Assembly (NCBI RefSeq): GCF_000306675.2
Contig: NZ_CP024872.1
Span: forward strand, 1 to 64,000
Direction of reading: 5' to 3'
DNA length: 64,000 nt
Source of the DNA: Leptospira mayottensis 200901116
GTDB taxonomy: Bacteria > Spirochaetota > Leptospiria > Leptospirales > Leptospiraceae
Of this stretch, positions 52,597 through 62,931 are shown piece after piece. Position numbers and translations under genes: made by a program. How positions within the stretch are numbered: the stretch's first letter is position 1; every line of letters begins with the position of its first letter. Below the pieces are notes generated by a model, which was given only the letters and a program-made list of their open reading frames with translations, made no database searches and was not told where the DNA came from.

Positions 52597-55500
52597 TTGC
52601 AGAGTATAATAGATTTAAATAGACAATTTAAGATTATTTCCAGGGATCAAAAAAACATCGATGATCAATTCGATTATTTTGATTTCACATCTTCTTTCAT
52701 ATTATGGTCAGATGTTCTGCAAAAGAGAAGAGTTATTGTTCTCGCCGAAGCTGGAACAGGGAAAACTGCAGAATTCAAAAACGTTGCAAAAAAATTAAGC
52801 ATCGAAGGAAAATTTTCCTTTTTTCTAAGAATAGAGGATCTTTCAAAGAATTTTGAAAGTTCTTTTGAAATAGGTAGTCTTAGGCAATTTGAAGAATGGC
52901 TGTTATCAAAAGAAGATGCGTGGATTTTTTTAGATTCAATTGACGAAGCTCGATTGGAAAGCCCGAGAAACTTCGAATCCTCAATTCGAAATTTTGCTAA
53001 CAGAATCTCTATAGGACTTAATCGTTCATACATATATATTTCAGGGAGAGTTAGCGAGTGGCGAGGAGACTCTGATTACAATTTAATAATTGAGAATCTT
53101 CCGAGTGGAAAAAATGAACTACTTGAAAGCAAAAACTTATCAAATACTGAAGGTCTTTCAAAAGAAAAAAATAATGAAGATTTAGAAATCCTTACTTTGC
53201 AATCATTAGATTGGGACAGGATCAATCAATTTATCGAAAAGAGCAATGTAGGGAACGGAACCGAGTTGTTCAATGCAATACAAGAAAATAGACTTTTTAT
53301 ATTTGCTTCAAGAATTTTAGATTTGAGCTTATTGATTATATTTTGGGAAAAATATAATCGCGTTGGAAACTATTCAGAACTTATCAATTTTTATTTAGAA
53401 TTAAGTTTATTAAATGAACAAGACCCCACTAGGGATTCTTTCCTTCCTTTAACGCCTGAACAAGCTCAAAAGGGAGCAGAAATTGTTGCAGCTTCTTTAA
53501 TTCTAACGAATAATTTTCGAATTCAAATTCCAGATTCAAAAATTCAAACGAATGGTATAAATTTAAGAATGCTATTATTTAATTGGGAGGAAAACCATAG
53601 ACGCGCATTACTGAATCGACCAATATTCGATGACGCGACATACGGAACAGTCAGAATTCATCACCGAATATTTAGAGAGTATTTAGCGGCCAAGTGGTTT
53701 CTGAGGATTCTTAAAAACGGAAAACTTGAGCAGGAAATTATAAATGCATTTTTTAAAGAAAAATACGGTATTATGGTACTTAATCCTAAACTGAAATCGG
53801 TTATACCGTGGATTGCATCGGAAAATGAGAAAATTCTAAAATTAGTTCTTCAGGTATCACCTGAGATTATGATAAATGAAGGTGATTCAAGCATTTTAAC
53901 AATGGAGCTACGACAAACTGTAATTGAACGTGTATGCTCGAATTTATCGAAAATTGAATATTCTACTCCTTCATTTGATATCCACACTTTGCAAAACTTT
54001 TCTCATTCGAATTTAGGAGCTAAAATTGTAGAATTATATGAAATACATAACAATAATATTGAAATTAAAAATTTATTATTAAGATTAGTATGGCAAGGAC
54101 GTCTTTCAGATTGTTTAATATTAGAAAAAAATGTTGCAATTGATATTTCTCAAAATGATTATACACGAGTTATAAGTATTCGGGCTCTCGCTGAAATAGG
54201 AAGTGAAAACGATATTCGAGAAATTGTCAGTTATTTTACGAATCAAGAAGAAGAAAATAATGCGGAAGTAATTGGTTCTTTAATTGGTGAATTTGGATCG
54301 AAATATATTAGTATTCCTGATTTAATTCTGTTAATCAAAAAGTTCCCTAAGCCATCTAATAAAGAATTTCTTAATTTAAGTCATCGTATTAAGGATTTCA
54401 TTGCAAAGTGCAATGCCAGTGAGGTTCCAAGTTTCATTTTATTTATTTCGAGACTATTAAAATTAGAATTAATTCAAGATAAATACAATAGAAAGGAAAC
54501 TACAGATTATTATTGGTTATTAGATATTGGAAAATTAAGTTGCCTACGACTAATAAAAATTAAGGATATGAATTTAATTTCAGAACCTGTAATTGGATTC
54601 TTATCTTTAGTTGCAAACTTTCATCCTTCGCACTATTATTCTATGTTTCATTTAGAAAGTCTCTATGAGATAAATTCAATTTGGTCTGAACTAAATTTGA
54701 AATTATTTTTGTATGATATAGAAAAATCTAAAGAGCTATTAAAAAACTCTAATCCGCAACAATTGAATTATTGGACACAAGTAATATTAGGTAGAAAATA
54801 TTGGAAATTTGGTATTGATGATTTTGATTTTCTCTTTCATCAATTAATATATCAAAAGAATCTTGAATACAAATTGGTCATATTTTCTTTACTGATTCAT
54901 TTAGCCGATTCGAGCGGGAAACCCGATGCTTTGATTTTTAAATTGAAAAATGTCACAAACAATATTTATGAATTGGAGGTGATGTTAAGTGGATTTTTAA
55001 ACCCAATCATAAATGAAGAAACAAGACTTTCAATTCAAGAAATTCAGAGAATTAATCATGAAATCGAGCAGGAACGAATTGAGCAAGAAATTAATGAAAC
55101 AAAATATAAGCAAAAAATATTAGAGCAAGTAGATGTGCTAAGAACAATCAATTATGAATCTAATAATGCATTTTGGAAAGTTGTATATTATTTTTTTAAA
55201 AAATTGAGAGCTTATGATTCGATTGGTCGTCGTGAAGATATCAGCTCAATTGAAAAACTGAAATTAGAATTTGGAGAAAGCGTTACTCAATTATATATCG
55301 ATTCAGCCATTAATTATTGGAGAAACGGAAAACTTTATCTTAATTTTGAAAAAAATACAAGATATACTTTAGATATTGAATTTGGATTCAGTGGGATCGA
55401 ATATGAGGTAAATAAAAATCCCGATTTTCCAAATTATTTAAGCTTAGAAGAGGCCACAGTGGCATTTCGATTTGCCTTTAAAAAAATGGAATATTTTCCA

Positions 55501-56892
55501 GATTGGTGTGCAAAAATATTTATAAGATTTAAAAATGAAATTCAAAATTTGATTTTGATGGAGCTAAATTGGGCTCTTTCAAATGAAACTGATTATGCTT
55601 TAAATATTGTATATAAAATAGCAGATTTATGTAAGGAAGATGAACGGATAAGAGATGATTTATCTCGACCATTATTTGAACTTTTTATAAAAGGATCACC
55701 GAACTCTATTCAAATTGAGAAAGAATTTATGAAAATATTTCTATCTTCACAATTAATAAATAACGTTGAATTATTTAATATATCAAAAGGGAAATTAAAT
55801 CAGAATCAAGAATTGAATATGTTAGAAGAAGCTTATTGGCTTGCAATAATGTTTGCAACCGACGGTATCAAATCATTTGAAGTTCTAGAAAATAAGCTTA
55901 ACGGATTGAATATATTAAGTATGTCACAAGCTACTGAATATTCTATGAGATTTATAGAATATTTAATCGGAAATTCAGGCGTTGGGCATAATATTATGAG
56001 ACGCGAATTTCGAACGGTCGAAGGATTGAATCGACTGTATTTACTTCTAAGAGAATATATAAAACCGGAAGAGGATATGGATAGAAGTAAAGATGGTATT
56101 TATACGCCAACATTAAGAGATGATGCTCAGAATGCGAGAGGAAGACTTATCGAGTATTTAGAAGAAATTCCCGGAAAAGAAACATTTATTGCCTTAAAGA
56201 ACCTCGCCGAAAAAGAAACTAATTTTGAATTAAAGGCATATTTATATAAATCATCATCAAAAAGAGCTACATTGGATGCTGATTTTCATCACTGGAGTTT
56301 AGAGGAAATCAGGGAATTGGGAAATTACGAAAATTTCTGTCCGAAAAATCATTTTGAACTTTTTGAACGGATCGTTTCAATAATCGAAGAGATAAAGTTG
56401 GAAATTGAAGATGGTGATTTTAGTGATGCCGAATTGCTTTTGCAGGCTGAAAATGAAAGAACAATTCGTCAATATATTTCAAGAAGATTAAATGAACGAT
56501 CAAACCAATTTTTCAAAATTACTCAAGAAGATGAATTGCCAGATTCAAAACGTCCCGATATTCGGATACATGGAATAGGAATAGTCGGGCCCGTTCCAAT
56601 AGAATTAAAAATTGCTAATTCGTGGTCAGGTCCAAATTTAATTGAACGTTTAGAAAATCAACTTTGTGGTGATTATCTTCGAGATCAAAATTCAAATTGC
56701 GGAATTTATCTTTTGACCAATACAATTAAAAGTAAATCGGAGGAAAAAAAATGGAAATATCAAGACCAAACTATAAGCTTTCAGAAATTAATTTTTAATC
56801 TTCAAGACCATGCTGATAAATATATTCAACATAAAAACAATATAGAAAAAATTAAAGTAATTGGAATTGATTTCACTATCCGAAAGAAATAA
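52597..56892 (+). CDS. STAND ATPase with C-terminal PD-(D/E)xK-like nuclease
   Basis: The 1431-residue protein starts with TTG at 52597 (AGGGA 6 nt upstream). The NTPase is N-terminal: Walker A AEAGTGKT (50-57, Ala instead of the first Gly), Walker B WIFLDSIDEAR (D113, D116, E117), and a NACHT-like HHRIFREYLAAKWFL. About 900 helical repeat-like residues follow. The C-terminal domain has RPDIRI (D1321), VPIELKIA (E1336-x-K1338) and Q1355-x4-Y1360, the order of a PD-(D/E)xK nuclease with the QxxxY-type helix. I infer a sensor that releases a DNase when triggered. Confidence 0.7.
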   Translation: MQSIIDLNRQFKIISRDQKNIDDQFDYFDFTSSFILWSDVLQKRRVIVLAEAGTGKTAEFKNVAKKLSIEGKFSFFLRIEDLSKNFESSFEIGSLRQFEEWLLSKEDAWIFLDSIDEARLESPRNFESSIRNFANRISIGLNRSYIYISGRVSEWRGDSDYNLIIENLPSGKNELLESKNLSNTEGLSKEKNNEDLEILTLQSLDWDRINQFIEKSNVGNGTELFNAIQENRLFIFASRILDLSLLIIFWEKYNRVGNYSELINFYLELSLLNEQDPTRDSFLPLTPEQAQKGAEIVAASLILTNNFRIQIPDSKIQTNGINLRMLLFNWEENHRRALLNRPIFDDATYGTVRIHHRIFREYLAAKWFLRILKNGKLEQEIINAFFKEKYGIMVLNPKLKSVIPWIASENEKILKLVLQVSPEIMINEGDSSILTMELRQTVIERVCSNLSKIEYSTPSFDIHTLQNFSHSNLGAKIVELYEIHNNNIEIKNLLLRLVWQGRLSDCLILEKNVAIDISQNDYTRVISIRALAEIGSENDIREIVSYFTNQEEENNAEVIGSLIGEFGSKYISIPDLILLIKKFPKPSNKEFLNLSHRIKDFIAKCNASEVPSFILFISRLLKLELIQDKYNRKETTDYYWLLDIGKLSCLRLIKIKDMNLISEPVIGFLSLVANFHPSHYYSMFHLESLYEINSIWSELNLKLFLYDIEKSKELLKNSNPQQLNYWTQVILGRKYWKFGIDDFDFLFHQLIYQKNLEYKLVIFSLLIHLADSSGKPDALIFKLKNVTNNIYELEVMLSGFLNPIINEETRLSIQEIQRINHEIEQERIEQEINETKYKQKILEQVDVLRTINYESNNAFWKVVYYFFKKLRAYDSIGRREDISSIEKLKLEFGESVTQLYIDSAINYWRNGKLYLNFEKNTRYTLDIEFGFSGIEYEVNKNPDFPNYLSLEEATVAFRFAFKKMEYFPDWCAKIFIRFKNEIQNLILMELNWALSNETDYALNIVYKIADLCKEDERIRDDLSRPLFELFIKGSPNSIQIEKEFMKIFLSSQLINNVELFNISKGKLNQNQELNMLEEAYWLAIMFATDGIKSFEVLENKLNGLNILSMSQATEYSMRFIEYLIGNSGVGHNIMRREFRTVEGLNRLYLLLREYIKPEEDMDRSKDGIYTPTLRDDAQNARGRLIEYLEEIPGKETFIALKNLAEKETNFELKAYLYKSSSKRATLDADFHHWSLEEIRELGNYENFCPKNHFELFERIVSIIEEIKLEIEDGDFSDAELLLQAENERTIRQYISRRLNERSNQFFKITQEDELPDSKRPDIRIHGIGIVGPVPIELKIANSWSGPNLIERLENQLCGDYLRDQNSNCGIYLLTNTIKSKSEEKKWKYQDQTISFQKLIFNLQDHADKYIQHKNNIEKIKVIGIDFTIRKK

Positions 56893-57142
56893 TATTTGTT
56901 TTATTGAATTAATAAATATTTAGAAACCTAAATAAATTTAAGCTACTGCAGGATGATATAGTACTGTTTGATTCGCTTATATCTAATATCACTCAATGGT
57001 TGTAAATAGTAGATAGAAAATTCGGTAATCATACTTGTCGGTTGTTAGAGTTGGAAATATTATACGAACAACTAATATCATTTTCATAGAAGAGTGTTGA
57101 CTTTCTCTTGAATCGATTATAACTGAAAGATTATCTAATTGC

Positions 57143-58054
57143 ATGAAAATTATTAAAGCTCTTGTTCTTGCGGTGCAGCTTGGTAAGATATTTACTTTCT
57201 CTCGCTCTGATATTAGAAAAATATCTACAGCGCCATCGACTTACCTGCAGAAATTTGTTAACAAGTTTGAATCTGTGTTAAATTCAAATTTAGTAAACGG
57301 AAATTTGAATATAGAGATTAAGGCTGAAATAATTCAAATTTTAGAAAACATTTCATACACAGATCTCAAAAAGAGTATTGCAGTAGAGCATCGAAGATTA
57401 CGAATAAATTTTAGGACAAATGGAAGAGTTAAGATTTTGTATTCCTTAATAAAGAAGGCGGAGCGGCAGAATTCCTCTTTATTACTGGAAGTTTTAGATC
57501 AATCGTTCGAAGACTATCAAAATAATAGTATGCAAGTATTTACTTGTGTCGAGCAAATTCAAAAACTTGAAAAAGATATAAAAGAAGAAGTGGCCCGGGG
57601 AGCGATTTCTGTTGTTTCTGAAATTGCCGAACCGGCTTATAAAAATTATTTAATATCGATCTCAAAGCTATTTTCTTTGGCGACTGAAACTAAATTCGTA
57701 AATTTAACAGGTTCTTTAGGGACTTTGGAAAGGAATATTAAAATTCAACTACCTGTTGATCATCATATCTTATTATCTTCAGATATTAGCTTAATTAGAA
57801 ATGCGAAGGCGCATAGTAGCTGGAGTTATGATGCTAAGAATGAAGTCGTTATAGTTCGTAATAAGCTTAAAGCGAAAGAGGCTGAGTATTCTTCTTCTGA
57901 TTTAAAAATAATCGCGGAAGAACTGATTTTTAACGTTGTTCATTTAATTCCTGCTACTTTAAGTTTAATATTTTTAGAACGGTATTCGTTCGATCCAAGT
58001 TTAAGTCGAGAGACTGTTTTAAGCATATTGGAAGAATTGAGGAAAAATACTTGA
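57143..58054 (+). CDS. HEPN-domain protein
   Basis: The 303-residue protein is mostly helical. Near the C-terminus SLIRNAKAHSSWSYD gives R219-N-x3-H224, the HEPN RNase motif (RNxxxH). The N-terminal region (KIIKALVLAVQLGK) and central coiled segments are not recognised. By context (next to STAND sensors) it may be an RNase effector. No partner antitoxin (for example an MNT) is visible next to it. Confidence 0.5.
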   Translation: MKIIKALVLAVQLGKIFTFSRSDIRKISTAPSTYLQKFVNKFESVLNSNLVNGNLNIEIKAEIIQILENISYTDLKKSIAVEHRRLRINFRTNGRVKILYSLIKKAERQNSSLLLEVLDQSFEDYQNNSMQVFTCVEQIQKLEKDIKEEVARGAISVVSEIAEPAYKNYLISISKLFSLATETKFVNLTGSLGTLERNIKIQLPVDHHILLSSDISLIRNAKAHSSWSYDAKNEVVIVRNKLKAKEAEYSSSDLKIIAEELIFNVVHLIPATLSLIFLERYSFDPSLSRETVLSILEELRKNT

Positions 58055-58116
58055 AATACCTTCTTAAATACAAACTTTTTCATAAAGTAGGCGCGACTCT
58101 CTATTTCTAAACGAAA

Positions 58117-58798
58117 ATGACTGCTGAAGAAAGATCTACACTTGAGCTAATTTTAAAAAGCACGCTTTCGGCTTGTGAAAAATCTATTAACAATGTAAAG
58201 TATGATAAAGACGATCGTTATCAGTTTACAGTTGCCCTTTTGTTGTTAAGAGTATATGAACAGACCCATTCGGTTTTGACACTTTTGATCTCTGGGTTAG
58301 ATTCTTCTATTCCGGTCATTTTTCGAGTAATTTTATAAGCGAGTATCGATCTTATCTGTCTTCCGAAAGGGAAGCTCGAACCAGTTGTTGAATCAGATGT
58401 ATTCTGAAGAATCTTTAAAAATTGCATTTGCAGATTTAGAGAAACTTTCTTCTATCATTCCGAAGAATACTTCAGATTACAGAATCATTGAGAACTTTAA
58501 AAAAGCAGGTTATCGTGAAGAATATGATTTTTACTATCGTCTTCTTAGTTCTTTTACTCATAATAATTTAATTGGTCTTGTGGATCGCCACGTAATTTAT
58601 GAAGATGATCAATTAACAATATTTAAACCTTTGCGATTTGACTTAGCAAATATGATGGTCGATTCTCTTTGTGGTTTGTTCATTTATTCGTTTGTCGAAG
58701 GATTTAAGGCCTTGGATTTAGCGATTCCAAACGATTTAAAAGAAGCAGCAGAAAGTTTGGTAAAGCATAGGATGACCAGCGGAGAAGAAAAAATCTGA
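58117..58798 (+). pseudogene. Broken DUF5677-like gene
   Basis: The first frame (from ATG 58117) reads through FTVALLLLRVYEQTHSVLTLL and LDSSIPVIFRVIL, then hits TAA at 58336, where a GAA would continue as EASIDLICL. SEREART appears in another frame (58362 on), and LLNQMYSEESL continues in a third (to 58798). Stitching the three frames gives a single DUF5677-like helical protein. At least one nonsense change and two frameshifts are needed, so it is a pseudogene. Confidence 0.55.
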
Positions 58799-58945
58799 AG
58801 TTTAAGTTAAATGACAGTTGAGCTTGAGGTTCGCAGAATAAAGCTTGTTTACATATCTCCGCTTATGTAAACATTCGTTTGATTTTGGCCTGAAGACACT
58901 ATCAAAAATATTGATTAACTATATGTCCTTATAAACTTGGGTTTA

Positions 58946-60004
58946 ATGAGAAATTACCGCTTTGTAAGAAATATTTTAATCTTATCTTTATTTCTTCTTA
59001 TTGAATGTAACTGTGATAAGCCATCCGAGAGCTCATCTACATTCGAACGCATACCTGAAAGCAATAAACTTGAAAAAGTTGATGATGATATTGGAATCAT
59101 TATCGAAAAGTCTGGTTTAATTATGAAGACTGATTCGGATATGTCTTCCAAGACGATCATAAAAATTCCGTTTGGCAAGCAAGTAAAGATACTTGGAAAG
59201 TTGGATAAGTATATTAAATTATCCAGTACATCAACAGGCGCATGGTATAAAATTGAATATTTAGATAAGATTGGTTGGTTATTAGGTTCATTCGAAAGTC
59301 TTGGGCTCACCGAACACGCAAGCTATGATTTGTTTGTTGTTGCAGCGTCCGGTTTAAATATTTATGAATTCCCAAACGAGAAAAGTATTGTAATTTGTAA
59401 GGCAATAAATGGAGACGTTCTAAAATTGTCGTCAACGGGTTTTCATGCTGATAAAGAGAACGGTTATAACTGGAATTTTACGACGATTAATGGGAAGATC
59501 GGCTACTTTCTTGAGAATAATTTAAATACGATAAGTTATTCTTTAGAAGAAATTGCAAAAGCATCATTCATTGGAATGAATTATAGAGGCAATGTTCCTG
59601 GCTGTAAAAGCAACTCCGGTGCAATTCTTGAAGATTCAAGAATTCCGAAAGAAAAAGCCTATTCCGTTAGCTTAGAAGAGTGTAAAGGTGTTAAAAAGAT
59701 CTTTATAGAAAAGCAAATTAAATATATCGGAAGAAGTTCAGTCTCTGAAATAGTGGAAATAATTGATATAAAAGAAAGCCTGAAAAGTAAAGGGGATCAG
59801 TTCGCTGTATTGGATTTTGCGGAGTACGTATGTGTTAAGGGTGATTCGTTTATTCCTGTAGCTATAATAAATTTGGAAAAACACAGAAAACCTGAGGATA
59901 AAAACGAAACAAATTATCGTAACGTAATAAAGGTATCTTGGGAATACAATTCGAATTCAGGGAGTATAAAAAAAAATAGATTCGAGCCAGGGATATTGCT
60001 ATAA
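58946..60004 (+). CDS. Lipoprotein with SH3-like domain
   Basis: From the ATG at 58946 the 352-residue product has a signal with a Cys pair (NILILSLFLLIECNCDK), a non-standard lipobox (E before Cys) of the loose kind seen in spirochetes. An SH3-like region follows (GLIMKTDSDMSSKTIIKIPFGKQV; WYKIEYLDKIGWLLGSF), and a second similar block (GLNIYEFPNEKSIVICKAINGDV; KIGYFLENNL). Its role in the island is unclear: it may be unrelated cargo or an envelope partner. Confidence 0.55.
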   Translation: MRNYRFVRNILILSLFLLIECNCDKPSESSSTFERIPESNKLEKVDDDIGIIIEKSGLIMKTDSDMSSKTIIKIPFGKQVKILGKLDKYIKLSSTSTGAWYKIEYLDKIGWLLGSFESLGLTEHASYDLFVVAASGLNIYEFPNEKSIVICKAINGDVLKLSSTGFHADKENGYNWNFTTINGKIGYFLENNLNTISYSLEEIAKASFIGMNYRGNVPGCKSNSGAILEDSRIPKEKAYSVSLEECKGVKKIFIEKQIKYIGRSSVSEIVEIIDIKESLKSKGDQFAVLDFAEYVCVKGDSFIPVAIINLEKHRKPEDKNETNYRNVIKVSWEYNSNSGSIKKNRFEPGILL

Positions 60005-60071
60005 AAGACCTGAAGATCAATACTGATAGCAGCTTAAAAAATTTCCTTTAAAGTCATTGAATAAGAATCCA

Positions 60072-60109
60072 TTCAACTGCACAAAAATTCCTGGGAAAAT
60101 GCAGTTGAA
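60072..60109 (+). repeat. Hairpin repeat, copy B (before the TIR-like gene)
   Basis: TTCAACTGCA (60072-60081) is perfectly inverted at 60100-60109, with an 18-nt loop. It matches the hairpin at 52455 along most of its length, including the loop edges (ACTGCACAAAA and TGCAGTTGAAAA). Confidence 0.6.
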
Positions 60110-60200
60110 AACGTGTTTGCTGCAAATTTAAGAATTGAGCGAGTATTCTATATTTGGAGTTCTCTATCTAAACAATAATTGCAATACTTTGGTGACTTCT

Positions 60201-61100
60201 ATGTACTTTAAACCACGAATATTTATTATTTATGCTTCGAATCTAAACCTAATTAGAGGTAATGAAAGTATTTCTGAGCTTATAGGATCTCTTGGAGCGG
60301 ATGTTGTTACAAATGAAAATAATATGTCTTTATTTGCCTATCAACAGGGGATGAAAAAGGCCGATTTTATTCTATTTGTCGCTGATAGATCTAACTTCAT
60401 TTCTTCAAATACAAAGACTCTGAGTTTTCCTAAGGAGTGGATATTTGCAATGAAGCTTGATGTTCCTAAGTATATTTATATTAAAGATACGAATTTTATC
60501 AAATTGGAAGATTCTATTAAAGGATTAATGGGTAGTGATGATTTTGTTAATGATATTTCAATTTTTTTTTATGAAACTACCATTGAATTGGCAGAGAAAA
60601 TCAAATCTCAAATATTTATGATTTACCATAGTATTACTGTTAATCAAATTAATGCTAAATATTTACCAAGAGAAAATATTCAAAAATTAATTTATGAATA
60701 CGATAACACTCTTGCATTGGAGATAATGCCAGGCATGGATGAGTTGCGAGAATATGAATCAAAGGGCGATATTGACTTTGTTCGAACGGATATTTTAAGC
60801 CATTATTTATCCAGTTTCGATACTTTGCCGATAGTTGATTACGAAATGCAATATTTTATACAAAAAGAATGGAATAGCAGATTACGATATTTTTTGCAGG
60901 ATTTTAAATTATTCAAGAAAATTCAAAATGAAAGTTTTGAAACTTATGGAGAACCAAAAACTTTGAAATTAGAGAGTATTCGAAAAATATTTAAATATCG
61001 AACATTAAAAACTAATCAGAATATACGGAAGGCGAAGAAGCATCTTAAGGATTCCTTTACGTGGTATGAGCATCTGAAAAGAGCTATTCTTTCTCAGTGA
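60201..61100 (+). CDS. TIR-like domain protein
   Basis: From the ATG at 60201 (GGTGA 6 nt upstream) the product has 299 residues. The N-terminal 110 residues look like a divergent TIR or flavodoxin-like fold: RIFIIYASN, a loop with GADVVTNENN, KKADFILFVADRSNFISS and PKEWIFAMKLDVPKYIYI, where the Glu of KEW is at the place of the TIR catalytic Glu. The C-terminal 180 residues are helical and unrecognised. It is downstream of the STAND and HEPN genes and shares a hairpin with them. Confidence 0.45.
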   Translation: MYFKPRIFIIYASNLNLIRGNESISELIGSLGADVVTNENNMSLFAYQQGMKKADFILFVADRSNFISSNTKTLSFPKEWIFAMKLDVPKYIYIKDTNFIKLEDSIKGLMGSDDFVNDISIFFYETTIELAEKIKSQIFMIYHSITVNQINAKYLPRENIQKLIYEYDNTLALEIMPGMDELREYESKGDIDFVRTDILSHYLSSFDTLPIVDYEMQYFIQKEWNSRLRYFLQDFKLFKKIQNESFETYGEPKTLKLESIRKIFKYRTLKTNQNIRKAKKHLKDSFTWYEHLKRAILSQ

Positions 61101-61613
61101 AGATAATGTAAGCCATTGCTAATTATTTTAAAGAAAATTGATTTAAGGTATTTATACGTCGAAAAAAAATGAGATCGCTTGTAAAGCCTGAGCATTATTT
61201 AATATTTATGAGATTAATTGGAATCATTTGTATATTTTGGGGAGTTGCTTCAATAGTCTTTGATAATTAAGAAGGGGATTATTTTCTTTTCCAAAGGAGA
61301 AATGTAAAAATAAAATTCAAAACAGAAAATAAAACTAAAATGAGGATCGAAGTCTCATAAAACTTTTCTTCAAAAGAAAAGTTGAAGCCTTCATTGTTGT
61401 GGCTTTGTGTTTGTAGATATATTTTATTCAATTATAATTTTAAGCAATTCAGATCAGGCCTTGCAACGGAATATTAGAGCAAAACAAGGTCCGATAAATT
61501 TCGAAATAGCATGTATACGTAAGCTAATGTATTATTAATTTTATTTCATTTAGTCTCAAACTCACAATTTATGTAAAATGCAGATTATGATTTTTGTTAC
61601 TGCGGTATGTGTT
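61101..61613. other. Intergenic stretch with a possible small membrane peptide
   Basis: An ATG at 61169 opens 33 codons to 61270, encoding a hydrophobic helix (YLIFMRLIGIICIFWGVASI) with no SD; it could be a real small membrane protein or chance. A perfect 10-bp hairpin (AACTTTTCTT inverted, 3-nt loop) lies at 61361-61383. Nothing else stands out. Confidence 0.35.
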
Positions 61614-62126
<513 letters not shown>

Positions 62127-62321
62127 GTTTTTTCTCCTTTTTGTCGAGTTTCATCTTTAAAATAGTATTCAGATATTGTGTTGATTTAAACGAAAATATC
62201 AAAGTATAAAAAAACTGGAAAGTTTTAATTTAGGGCCTGTCTAAAGCCTTGGAATATAGGAGCCTCGACGAGAACTTAACAGTTATAAAATATGTTCGAA
62301 AGCTACCAAAGGGACGTAATT

Positions 62322-62350
62322 TGTGGGAACTTCTATATTTTATTGCGAAC
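62322..62350 (+). repeat. Dispersed intergenic repeat, copy 5
   Basis: TGTGGGAACTTCTATATTTT followed by ATTGCGAAC. It is clearly related to the copy at 38621, including the upstream GACGTAATT. Confidence 0.5.
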
Positions 62351-62887
62351 TTGCGAATGATTGTAAACTGATTTCTTTTAAGATTTTGGGATATACTCTT
62401 ATTAAAAAAGAGTCAGAAAATTAAACAATCAAAACTTGACGACATTTTGTAATAATACGAGTTTGTATATGTAAAATGCAGTTTCAAAGCAGATAGTTAA
62501 CCGTAATTGATACGACGACTATTTTTCCCAAAACACATCGCGAGTAACTTTTTCATCACACCAAGAACAAGTGCAGATTGACATAGGAACAGAGCGCGTT
62601 CACATGCGAAAACTCCACCATGATTGAACAAAAAACCAACCGAGCATTCGCGCACGCAGTTTGTAAATCTTATAGTCTGAAATAGTTATTGCACCTCCCG
62701 GTAATAAAGAAGGAAGACCGGGCAACCAACCCATAACCGCCCAAAATTACTCTATACCTGCAAAATTTCCGTTAATGGGTCGTTCGATCACAAATATAGA
62801 CAGAATTACCGAAAAAGGCATAAGCCTTAGAGGCGCATAATTTTCTTCATATTCCATTTGAATGACAACTAAAGATAAGTAAAATTA

Positions 62888-62916
62888 TTGACACATTATT
62901 TATATAGCTATATGAT
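62888..62916 (+). promoter_or_regulatory. Promoter and possible ArsR operator
   Basis: TTGACA (62888-62893) and TATGAT (62911-62916) are 17 bp apart, an excellent sigma70-type promoter. ATATAGCTATAT (62902-62913) is a perfect palindrome overlapping the -10 and is a likely binding site for the ArsR-type repressor encoded next. Confidence 0.65.
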
Positions 62917-62931
62917 TATATAAATATATAC

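Larger units (their letters stand above)
62127..62931. other. Long intergenic region with decayed sequence
   Basis: About 800 bp without an intact gene. Repeat copy 5 is at 62322-62350. On the minus strand between about 62860 and 62600 a translation reading NYAPLRLMPFSVILSIFV, a stop, then MGWLPGLPSLLPGGAITI suggests a decayed membrane-protein gene. An ArsR promoter lies at 62888-62916. Confidence 0.35.

Noticed and set aside
52455..60109. Integron attC sites
   Set aside because: The hairpin arms partly fit RYYYAAC and GTTRRRY, but the units are only about 40 bp, the last base of GTTRRRY fails, and no integrase is visible.
62600..62860. Intact membrane-protein gene on the minus strand
   Set aside because: The translation is interrupted by a stop and has no good start, so it is at most a decayed gene.
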